From: Synechococcus sp. PCC 7335
Lineage (GTDB): Bacteria > Cyanobacteriota > Cyanobacteriia > Phormidesmidales > Phormidesmidaceae
NCBI RefSeq assembly: GCF_000155595.1
Contig: NZ_DS989904.1
Location: forward strand, 3,151,720 to 3,215,719
Reading direction: 5' to 3'
DNA: 64,000 nucleotides
Numbering within the stretch: the first letter of the stretch is position 1; every line of letters starts with the position of its first letter. Below are positions 1 to 7,861 of the stretch, in pieces. The notes below the pieces were generated by a model, which saw only the letters and a program-made list of their open reading frames with translations, ran no database searches and was not told the origin of the DNA. The translations under genes were made by a program, and so were the position numbers.

Positions 1-449
1 GCCCGGTTGAGCGCAGCGGTTGCATCGTTGAGTGCCTGATCAATATTGCCACCGGGCTGAAAGTACAGGTCTAAGCTGATTCTACCTTCTCTAGTTTGAG
101 AGACAATTTGGACGACGCCTTCAGTTGCCGCTAGTGCTTGTTCTAACGGGCGAGTCACCTCGTCAACCGCGACTTCGGGGGAAACGCCGGGTGCGTCGGC
201 TCTCACACCGATGCGGGGATAGGTGATAGAAGGCAGTAAATCAACCGGAAGCGATCGCACAAAGAATACTCCCAGGACGATCACTGCAACCGTTAGCATC
301 AGCGTAGCGATATGTCGTCGAATGGCAAGCCTGCTAAGGCTGAAGCCAGCCGTAGAGTCCGTCGCTATGTTTGATCTTCTGTTCGATATTGTTGGATCGG
401 CGGCTGATTTTGGTGACGAAGCTTTTGAAGACGAAGAAGGCAGTGTCAT
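1..449 (-). CDS. RND efflux permease (AcrB/HAE1-like), N-terminal part, cut by window edge
   Basis: About 149 codons of the N-terminus of an inner-membrane RND pump are visible; the rest lies beyond base 1. A polar cytoplasmic leader of about 40 residues is followed by a first membrane helix (IATLMLTVAVIVLGVFFVRS) and the RND hallmark LPVDLLPSITYP, then the start of the porter domain (EVAVDEVTRPLEQAL). The start ATG at 447-449 overlaps the TGA of the upstream adaptor gene (ATGA), indicating translational coupling in an adaptor-pump operon. By family, it would export drugs, metals or lipophilic compounds using the proton gradient. The substrate cannot be told. Confident of the family, not of the subfamily. 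Confidence 0.88.
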   Translation of the reverse strand, partial: MTLPSSSSKASSPKSAADPTISNRRSNIATDSTAGFSLSRLAIRRHIATLMLTVAVIVLGVFFVRSLPVDLLPSITYPRIGVRADAPGVSPEVAVDEVTRPLEQALAATEGVVQIVSQTREGRISLDLYFQPGGNIDQALNDATAALNR

Positions 450-1813
450 TGGTGGCTCTCTCCTGCTTCGGCGGGTTCGGTTATCAGCTCAGGGTCTGAC
501 TCGGATAGTATGCTGAGTCTAACGGCTTGACCGGAAGTGAGCGGGTGATCGCTCTGCGTGATAAACGCTTCTCCAGGGGCTAGACCCGAGACAATCTCTA
601 TCTGGTCTTGAGCGCGATCACCGGTTTTGACTGAGCGAGCGATCGCGACTGTCTGCTCGCTTTGCTCTTCAATCACAAAGAGCGTGCTATCTTTACCAGA
701 TTTACTCAGCGTCAAGGCAGTCGCAGGCACAACCACTCGGCTCTGTTGGGTGGGCGAAAATTGCACACGAGCAAGTAAACCGCTCCCCATTTTCTGAGAA
801 TTTGAACCGCTAAGATTGGGAATAGTGACCTGAACAGGAACCAGCCGCGAGACCTCATCGGCTAATGGCGCAATCTGCGTGATGCGGCCCGAGATAGCGC
901 CTTCTTCAGGAAAGGCATCTAGCGTAACACTGGCCGATTGACCGATGCTTAACCGACTGATGTCTAACTCGGAGACTTGAATGGTGACTTCTAGGCTACT
1001 GATGTCTCCTAATTCTAGGATTGTGGCACCCGATTCGACAAAGCTGCCAATATCCACTTGTTTGGAAAGGACAATGCCAGTTAGGGGTGAGCGTAAGTCG
1101 GCATATGAAAGCTGTTTTTGTGTTTGGGTGACGATCGCCTGCTGGGCATCAATTCGATCGGCGGCTGAGGCAGCAGCTTGCGCCTGGGCGTCTACTCTCG
1201 CTTGAGCAGAGCGAAGGGCTTGCTGTGCGTTGGTGACGGCTAGTTCGGCAGCCTCGGCTGCCTGGAGTGCGATCGCCCCTTTGTTTGCCAGCTGTCGCAG
1301 TCGTTGAGCGTCCGTTTGAGCCTGTGATAGCGTCGCCTCAGCCTGAACGACAGCAGCCCTTGCTTCGCTGATTGACACTGCCGCTTGAGCGGTCTCCGCT
1401 TGCCTAGCAGAAAGTTCTGCTTGGGCCTGGTTAACTGTTGTGGTCTGCAGATCACTATCAAGCTGAGCTAGCAGCATGTCTTGCGCAACCACATCACCTA
1501 CGTCGACTAACAGATTAATGACTTCTCCAGAAACCTGAGCCCGTAGCGCCACTTGCTGAATCGGACGAGTCGTTCCTGTATAGGTCAACAGACCCGCAAT
1601 CGATCCAGTTTCTGCTAGCCTCGTCTGGACGGCGATCGCCTCTTCGGACCTGGTCGGCTGACCATGCCCTTGTTCTGGCTGGGCCTCACTAGCTGGTAGC
1701 AGACCACAGCCGGTTACCGTCAGTAGCAAGGGCAGCCATAGTCCAAACTGAGTTGCGCTTACTCTAAGTTGCCTCTGGGGCGATCGCATTCTGATGCGCA
1801 TAGTATTCGCCAA
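446..1813 (-). CDS. RND efflux periplasmic adaptor (HlyD/AcrA family lipoprotein)
   Basis: A 455-residue membrane fusion protein that would link the RND pump encoded immediately downstream to an outer-membrane channel. The N-terminus has a hydrophobic signal ending in a lipobox (LLTVTGC, Cys36), so it is probably lipid-anchored. A biotinyl-lipoyl half-motif (VALRAQVSGEVINLLVDVGD, about residues 86-105) precedes an Ala/Gln-rich coiled-coil hairpin (about 115-230). The second lipoyl half (SPLTGIVLSKQVDIGSFV) and a beta-barrel domain follow. The exact start among Met1, Met5 and Met9 is uncertain. The stop overlaps the pump start. Family assignment is firm; the substrate is unknown. Confidence 0.9.
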   Translation of the reverse strand: MANTMRIRMRSPQRQLRVSATQFGLWLPLLLTVTGCGLLPASEAQPEQGHGQPTRSEEAIAVQTRLAETGSIAGLLTYTGTTRPIQQVALRAQVSGEVINLLVDVGDVVAQDMLLAQLDSDLQTTTVNQAQAELSARQAETAQAAVSISEARAAVVQAEATLSQAQTDAQRLRQLANKGAIALQAAEAAELAVTNAQQALRSAQARVDAQAQAAASAADRIDAQQAIVTQTQKQLSYADLRSPLTGIVLSKQVDIGSFVESGATILELGDISSLEVTIQVSELDISRLSIGQSASVTLDAFPEEGAISGRITQIAPLADEVSRLVPVQVTIPNLSGSNSQKMGSGLLARVQFSPTQQSRVVVPATALTLSKSGKDSTLFVIEEQSEQTVAIARSVKTGDRAQDQIEIVSGLAPGEAFITQSDHPLTSGQAVRLSILSESDPELITEPAEAGESHQ

Positions 1814-1913
1814 CGAGCTTATGCTTTCGTACTTTTGTAGTAATAGGAAAGCACAAATAACTCGTTGGCGCTGCTGTTTTGTTGTCAGTAGACTTGCTTC
1901 TAAGTAGTCAGTT

Positions 1914-4253
1914 TCACGGAGCCACCGAGCGTACAGCGTTTCTCACTCCATCAACCGCTACTTCAGCGTTAACCAATCCCCGGCCAAAGAAATACTCTTG
2001 TGCCGAGATAGTGCTGCCAGTCTGTTCTTGAAACTGCTGATACTCTGCCATTTCCTCAGTGCTAATCTGTAGCTCGTTATAGTCTGCGGAGCGGATCAAT
2101 AGTTCGGTGATTTGATCACGGGTAAGAACATCATTATCGTCTGCATCCTTCATTAGCGCGACAATACCGGAAACAGCAGGCGCAGAAAAAGAAGTCCCCT
2201 GTACGCCTACGTACTGACCTCTATCATCTATAGCTGAATAGCTCGCTTCTAGATTGCCGCTGCTCAGCCCTTCCCAGAAGCCGGAGACCCAAGCCCCTCC
2301 AGTAGTCAGAATCCCTTCGACCAAAGAATTACTGACGTCTCCACCAGGTGCTACAACATCTAAGCCTTGACCATAGCTGCTATAAAAGGAACGGCCACCG
2401 TAGATATTTGTAGAACCTACAGCAATAACATTTGGTCCGCCCGCCGGGAACGAAGCTCGGTTGACGTTGAGATTACCTGCAGAAGCAACAATCACCAAAT
2501 TTGGGTCGGCTCGCATAATATCGTTGAGCATCGTCTCGAATTCTTCAACTGGCGCTGAGCTGCTCAAACTAAAATTGATCACATCGACCCCTCTAGCTGC
2601 CGCATAGCCGGAGGCTTCAATCAGAGCACTCGGCGTAATCTTGCCATTGAGACCAAAGACTCTAACCGGCAGAAACTGAGCATTGGGTGCTACCCCAACT
2701 AGGCCAATATTGGTCTGAGGGCGAGCGGTGATAACACCTGCAGACCAGGTTCCGTGGAATTCACCGGAGGGCGTGCTTTGGAAAACAAACCGCATATAGT
2801 TAGCTCTCTCCGTAGGCGTAGATTCAGGAGCCTGATATTGTAGATATTCGTCAAAATCAGCGTAGGTCGATAGCAATTCTTCGTCAGAAAGTGCAACAGA
2901 GTCCTGAAATTCTTGTTTGTAGACAGCGACTTCCTCATTACTGATCCGGGTGTCTGGATCGCCATATGCGCAGTTGTTGCTGTTTGTAACCTCGCAGGTA
3001 ACCACATCGCTAGAAAAATCCCAGCCGCTGACTTCACCTGGTAAAGGATTAGAAACGGTCGATGGCAGCCTATAGACACTGTTGATAAGATCGGGATGAT
3101 CCCATTGCAATAGGCTATCGACCACAGCAACAGTAACGCCCTCACCACTATCACTTTTAAGCCAGGCCTCTAGCGCATAGATATCCGTCCTATCTGCGTT
3201 AGGGCGCATTGGAAAACTATTAAGCAGCCACTGCCAAGGCAGTAGGGAGTTCGGGAAAGCAAAGGCTCTAGTCGATGACTCATCGGCTTCTGTCGCATCA
3301 GGAACTTCCTCAGATGTCGTAGATGCTTCGTCTACCGCTTCGTCCGTCGTCTCGTCTGCCGCTTCATTTGAAGTCTCCTCTAGTCCCTCGTTTAGAGTCT
3401 CTTCAAGCTTCTCTTCTGAGAGCTGCTCATCTATGTCGTTGTCTGGTTCATCTTCTGAAGCATTCTCTTCACCCCGCTCAGGTGCGCCAAAGTCCATCTC
3501 GCCAAGGTTTACATCTCTTTGATAGGCTACTGACTGAACAAAGTTGGGGGTCGCAGATTGAACACCCGGTACGCTGTCTAGCTGGTTAGCGGTTGCTAGA
3601 ATAGCCGTGCCCGTTGCGGCGGTTGCCCTCATGAGAAATCGGCCAGGACTAAACTGCAGCGGGCGAACCATTTCCATCCCGTATTCGCTAACCATCTCTT
3701 CAGCCTCAGCCTGGGTCGTTTCGGGGGCAAAACTGACAACGACTTCAGGGGTGATCACAATTGACTCATTGCTGCCTTGGCGAGTGACCACAGGTAGGGT
3801 CGCTGCTACATAGGGTTGATCTAGCTGCCGCGTAATGTTGTTCGTGAGGCTGCGGGTGCCACTTTCTGGCAAAGTGATCAGCGCATAACTATTGCCCAAT
3901 GGGCTGATGTCTATATCCACAGGTGTCTGTGAGATGTCTCTAGTCTCGGCTAGAGCGGCTTCAACGTCTTGGCGCAGCTGCAAGTAGGCAGGCGTGAGGC
4001 CATCGATTCCACCTCTAGTAGCTGATTCTTCGGTGAACTGGACGGCGATTTGATCGGTGCGCTCGTCTAGCAAGATACGCTCGTCAAAGAAGGTGTAGTA
4101 AAGACCTTCTGGCTCATCGCTTTCGCCTGTTATCTCTTGCACATCAGCTTGAGCATTGGCAGCTAGATTTAATTTTAGCGCCGCTGATAGATTAGTCGCT
4201 CCCCAGAAGCCGCCGGTCATTAACAAGACGAAGGGTAATAGTCGCTTTAGCAT
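1914..4253 (-). CDS. Secreted subtilisin-like (S8) serine protease with acidic linker
   Basis: I take the start at 4253 because it gives a classical signal peptide (MLKRLLPFVLLMTGG... followed by an Ala-rich cleavage region). An ATG 32 codons upstream gives a polar, Cys-containing leader that does not look secreted. The product is about 779 residues. The catalytic triad is visible: Asp379 in AVVDS, His500 in GEFHGTW and Ser688 in GTSFSAP. Residues about 100-240 look like a fervidolysin-type propeptide. Residues about 258-328 are a Glu/Asp/Thr-rich linker made of short imperfect EE..DEA-type repeats. It probably acts in the periplasm or outside the cell. No partner gene is obvious. A double-hairpin repeat lies about 40 bp upstream of the start. 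Confidence 0.85.
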   Translation of the reverse strand: MLKRLLPFVLLMTGGFWGATNLSAALKLNLAANAQADVQEITGESDEPEGLYYTFFDERILLDERTDQIAVQFTEESATRGGIDGLTPAYLQLRQDVEAALAETRDISQTPVDIDISPLGNSYALITLPESGTRSLTNNITRQLDQPYVAATLPVVTRQGSNESIVITPEVVVSFAPETTQAEAEEMVSEYGMEMVRPLQFSPGRFLMRATAATGTAILATANQLDSVPGVQSATPNFVQSVAYQRDVNLGEMDFGAPERGEENASEDEPDNDIDEQLSEEKLEETLNEGLEETSNEAADETTDEAVDEASTTSEEVPDATEADESSTRAFAFPNSLLPWQWLLNSFPMRPNADRTDIYALEAWLKSDSGEGVTVAVVDSLLQWDHPDLINSVYRLPSTVSNPLPGEVSGWDFSSDVVTCEVTNSNNCAYGDPDTRISNEEVAVYKQEFQDSVALSDEELLSTYADFDEYLQYQAPESTPTERANYMRFVFQSTPSGEFHGTWSAGVITARPQTNIGLVGVAPNAQFLPVRVFGLNGKITPSALIEASGYAAARGVDVINFSLSSSAPVEEFETMLNDIMRADPNLVIVASAGNLNVNRASFPAGGPNVIAVGSTNIYGGRSFYSSYGQGLDVVAPGGDVSNSLVEGILTTGGAWVSGFWEGLSSGNLEASYSAIDDRGQYVGVQGTSFSAPAVSGIVALMKDADDNDVLTRDQITELLIRSADYNELQISTEEMAEYQQFQEQTGSTISAQEYFFGRGLVNAEVAVDGVRNAVRSVAP

Positions 4254-4290
4254 TGAGCAAAAGTTCCTCACATGTTTATATGTACAGCAG

Positions 4291-4408
4291 TCGCCACTTT
4301 TCTTTGGGCCTTTTCCAAAGGGTAAAAAGGGCAAAACCCTTGTGTTCAAAGGAAAAGTGGCTAACTAGCGCGGATAGTCTCTTTGAGTATGCATCCACTC
4401 GCTAGTCA
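4291..4408. repeat. Double-hairpin dispersed repeat, variant D
   Basis: An inverted repeat with arms at 4293-4306 and 4347-4361 (GCCACTTTTC paired with GAAAAGTGGC, one-base bulge beyond) encloses a loop containing ACCCTTGTGTTCAA. A second hairpin follows (ACTAGCG... CGCTAGT) around TTGAGTATGCATCC. The loop and the order of parts match copies at 12838 and 30987, but the stem arms differ in a base-paired way. It lies between the protease start and the RTX gene, so it would be in the protease 5' leader if transcribed from upstream. Confidence 0.55.
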
Positions 4409-4927
4409 TACCTTCTTCTAGGTAGGCCCACCCTATTCAGGCAATTGGATCAAAACGTAGCATAAAAAAGCCCAAGACTCGCTAACCGCCACGGTCTAAG
4501 TCTTGGACTAAAGAAACTTGTTGTTTAATTTCGTTACAGCCAGGAACTATGGCCTTTCTCTAATGCCTCTGATGCTGATAAAGACCAACTCAGTTGAAGA
4601 TGTACAGTGATTAACTACGGAGATACACTGATGTGTGAACTATCAGTATCTATGTCATATTGTCTCTGGCTGAAAGTTAAGAGACTAGTAAGACGTGATT
4701 AAAGTGCGTTTGATGTTTTTATAATCAATAGTCTCGGTTGAAAGCATAGAAGAAAGGTTACGCAAATTTTTTAAGACCTGCTGAAGCTGTAGAGAAGTGT
4801 TCTTTGCTCGTATGTGTAGATAACAGCCCTGATGCCTTTGAGGATTTGCGAATCGGGCTGCTTTTCTAGTGAAAGTTGCAGCTTTTGGACGTATATGTAG
4901 CAGCCCAAAGAACTGTTTATTCTCTTC
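4409..4927. other. Intergenic region with two terminator-like hairpins
   Basis: No coding frame is supported. On the minus strand, the stem CCAAGACT/AGTCTTGG (about 4470-4507) is followed by GC and a T run, as in a rho-independent terminator. A second GC-rich stem, CAGCCC/GGGCTG (about 4829-4862), lies about 70-100 bp beyond the stop of the FG-GAP/RTX gene and could also end that transcript. Both are sequence readings only. Confidence 0.35.
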
Positions 4928-6937
4928 CTAGACCAGCACGAACTGAGTCTTATTTAAGCTAGTGGTATCTACATTAGTAAGGGTAGCCAGTACCTCGTTT
5001 GTATCCGTAAAGATGATGTTATTACCGACGAAGGAAAGCTCACCGATACCTAGTCCACTCGCCAAACCAATCAGGTCTTGGCCACTAAAGTCAGTAATAG
5101 TGTCTGTACCGTTTCCAACTGCCAAGACAAAGGTATCTTTGCCGCCACCACCCGTGAGCGTATCGTTACCCCTACCGCCAATCAGCGTATCTTTGCCGAC
5201 CCCGCCATCAAGACTGTCGTTACCATCCCCGCCGAAGAGCGTGTCTTTACCGTTGTCGCCGAAGAGCGTGTCTTCACCGTTACCACCATAGAGCGTATCA
5301 AAGCCCTGCTCACCAAGGAGAATGTCATTATCATCTCCGCCGATAAGAATGTCTCGATCGTCTCCGCCGAGGAGAAAGTCGTCGCCTTCATTACCATCAA
5401 GGAAATCGTTGCTGTCTCTACCATCAAGCAAGTCATCCCCCTTACCACCAATAAGGGTATCTTTGCCCTGGGTACCTATGAGAAGTTCACCCATAGCAGC
5501 ACCAAATATCACGTAGCTTTTGCCCGAACGTTCGCCAGTGGGTGCGGCAGCGGGTGCGCCAATAATTAGGTCGTCGATTTCATCACCGTTGACATCACCT
5601 GTCCCGCTCACCGAACGACCAAAACCATCATCGCCGTCATTGCCATTGATGACGAAGCCGCTGCTGCCATCTAGGCTAGATAGATCGAGCACAGCACCAA
5701 AGCCCGCATTGCTGCCAAACACCACATAGCTCTGACCTGAGGATTGGCTTCTAGGCTGATCATGATATGCGCCAATGATTAGGTCGTCGATCCCATCGCC
5801 GTTGACATCACCCGCACCGCTTACCGAACGACCAAAACCATCATCGCCGTCATTGCCATTGATGACGAAGCCGTTGCTGCCATCTAGGCTAGATAGATCG
5901 AGCGCCGCACCAAAGCCCACACCACTGCCAAACACTACATAGCTTTGACCTGAATTGTCACCATTCGGATCAGCAGTAGGTGCACCAATAATCAGATCAT
6001 CGAAGCCATCGCCGTTGATATCCCCTGCACCACTCACAGAAATAGAAAAATCATGCTCAACAGTAGAAGTTATAACGAAGCCGTTGCTGCCATCTAGAGT
6101 AGAAAGCTCTAAAGCAGTGCCAAAGTCCGCATTGCTGCCAAACACTACATAGGTCTTACCTGAGTAGACGCCGTTAGAGTTGGAATAGGGTGCACTAATA
6201 ATCAGATCATCGAAGCCATCGCTATTGATATCCCCTGCACCGCTGACTGAATACCCGGATTCCTCGTAGGCATTCATACCCCTTAGCACAAAGCCGTTGC
6301 TACCATCCAAGCTAGAAAGCTCAACCGTAGGGTTAAAGCCCGCATCGCTACCGAACACCACATAGCTTTCACCCGAATAGATGCCGTTAGGATCAGCATA
6401 GGATGCGCCGACAATCAGATCATCGAAGCCGTCGCCATTGATATCTCCCGCACCGCTGACTGAATAACCAGATCTATCAAACTCATCAATACCGTTGATA
6501 ACAAAGCCGTTACGCCCGTCTAGGCTAGATAGATCGAGCGCTGCATCAAAGTCCGCACCGCTGCCAAATACTACGTAGCTCTCACCTGAATGGCGGCCAT
6601 TTGGGCTAGTAAAGGGTGCTCCCATAACCAAATCATCGTAGCCATCGCCGTTAATATCTCCTGCGCCGCTCACCGAATAGCCGGAGCGATTGATGGCGAA
6701 GCCACTATTACCATTTAGGTTAGATAGATCGAGCACCGCATCAAAGCCCGTATCGCTGCCAAACACCACGTAGCTGTTGACTGAAGTGCCAATAATCAAA
6801 TCATCAAAACCGTCGCCATTGATATCTCCCGCACCGCTTACTGAACGACCGAAGAATTCAAATGAATCAGCCCCAATAAGTGCGAAACCATTACCACCAT
6901 CGAGTGAATCTAAGTCAAACTGTGCTGAGAAAGCCAT
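4928..6937 (-). CDS. FG-GAP beta-propeller protein with C-terminal RTX Ca-binding repeats
   Basis: A 669-residue protein with no N-terminal signal. Residues 1 to about 495 hold seven integrin-alpha-like FG-GAP blades, each with SVSGAGD followed by INGDGFDDLIIG and YVVFGS; the NGDG loops resemble Ca-binding sites. Seven copies fit one closed seven-bladed propeller. From about residue 500 there are nonapeptide RTX repeats (GGKGDDLLDG, GGDDNDILLG and similar) and a final domain (DTITDFSGQDLIGL...) typical of type I secretion substrates. It is likely exported in one step by an ABC-type I system, none of which is in this window, and may be an adhesin or surface protein. The blades are strongly repetitive at the DNA level too. 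Confidence 0.85.
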   Translation of the reverse strand: MAFSAQFDLDSLDGGNGFALIGADSFEFFGRSVSGAGDINGDGFDDLIIGTSVNSYVVFGSDTGFDAVLDLSNLNGNSGFAINRSGYSVSGAGDINGDGYDDLVMGAPFTSPNGRHSGESYVVFGSGADFDAALDLSSLDGRNGFVINGIDEFDRSGYSVSGAGDINGDGFDDLIVGASYADPNGIYSGESYVVFGSDAGFNPTVELSSLDGSNGFVLRGMNAYEESGYSVSGAGDINSDGFDDLIISAPYSNSNGVYSGKTYVVFGSNADFGTALELSTLDGSNGFVITSTVEHDFSISVSGAGDINGDGFDDLIIGAPTADPNGDNSGQSYVVFGSGVGFGAALDLSSLDGSNGFVINGNDGDDGFGRSVSGAGDVNGDGIDDLIIGAYHDQPRSQSSGQSYVVFGSNAGFGAVLDLSSLDGSSGFVINGNDGDDGFGRSVSGTGDVNGDEIDDLIIGAPAAAPTGERSGKSYVIFGAAMGELLIGTQGKDTLIGGKGDDLLDGRDSNDFLDGNEGDDFLLGGDDRDILIGGDDNDILLGEQGFDTLYGGNGEDTLFGDNGKDTLFGGDGNDSLDGGVGKDTLIGGRGNDTLTGGGGKDTFVLAVGNGTDTITDFSGQDLIGLASGLGIGELSFVGNNIIFTDTNEVLATLTNVDTTSLNKTQFVLV

Positions 6938-7861
6938 ACTGTTGTCCTGTTAGTTGTCGTCCTGTTGCGTGACAACTACAGCGGTTTATGAACGTAGGCC
7001 GGTTTTGTCATCACCTAAACGAAGCATGTATAGCCGGCGTCGGATGCACCCGTACGCCGGCTGACCACTTTGGTCTTCTATGACTAGGGTTTCACATAAG
7101 AGAGTGTGTGGAGCAAAGTGGCGATCGCTGTAGATGTCTACTCTAGTTGCTTACTACTGTGTACCCCGCACTGCCAACCTGCTATCACCAGAGTAACCAG
7201 GACAACAATACCTGGATCGAAGATATACTGTAGTTCAGGAAATGCACTGACAATACTTTCAGACTCAACTACTTCGTTGATAGCAGCTACAAGTTCTCTT
7301 TGAGTGATGCGTGATTTCTTTGATGAATGTAGGTGACTGTAATACTTCGATAGAGCATTATCTGAGGTGACAAGCTTTACTTTCTTCTACCTACAGCAAG
7401 AATCTTCTACTTACAGCATCATTCAAAGAGTAAGGATAGAGAAGATACTATTAAACAACAGAACTAAATGGAAGCGAATATCGGCCTAGTGAAGACATCA
7501 ACGGTTACATTTCGAATGTCTAGGGTTCATCACCGGCAGTGACCAACACATCACTATCGTTAGCGCTAATAGAGAGCTGGCCGATCATTGCCATCGTTAC
7601 CATAGATCAATCTAGCCTTTGCTGAGCGTTTTTGCACCGTGTTGGGCTACATAGAATAAGACAAACAGTACAACCCTATCTAGCCTAAATCCAACAAAAA
7701 CAATTAAATTTGACCACTAATTAGGCTGGTAACCAGGCCTGACTCAAGGCTAATAGTCTGTTTTCAACCGCAGTATCTTCTGACAGTATCAACTTGCCTG
7801 CCGACTAATATTGTCCGTTTTCGAAAGTTGTCTGTAAGGGTTCTTCTTCAAGTCTTATAAA
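6938..7861. other. Long intergenic region, mostly without supported genes
   Basis: It separates divergent genes (RTX protein leftward, kinase rightward). A GC-rich perfect 9-bp inverted repeat (AGCCGGCGT, 7032-7040, with ACGCCGGCT, 7054-7062) lies about 95 bp upstream of the RTX start. A start-less minus-strand frame at 7138-7386 is listed separately. Nothing else is recognised. Confidence 0.4.
7138..7386 (-). pseudogene. Possible remnant of a small membrane protein
   Basis: An 82-codon open frame between two stops reads like protein (KKSRITQRELVAAINEVVES, then a hydrophobic stretch IVVLVTLVIAGWQCG) but has no ATG, GTG or TTG before the hydrophobic segment. It may be the 3' end of a decayed gene. 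The family is not recognised. It could also be chance. Confidence 0.25.

Noticed and set aside
5078-5569. Long open frame on the plus strand within the RTX gene
   Set aside because: Antisense shadow of repetitive GGxGxD codons; similar shadows occur opposite the other RTX genes (26582-27301, 52714-53043).
7106-7303. 65-codon plus-strand frame starting MWSKVA
   Set aside because: Antisense to a more protein-like minus-strand frame (7138-7386); no ribosome site.
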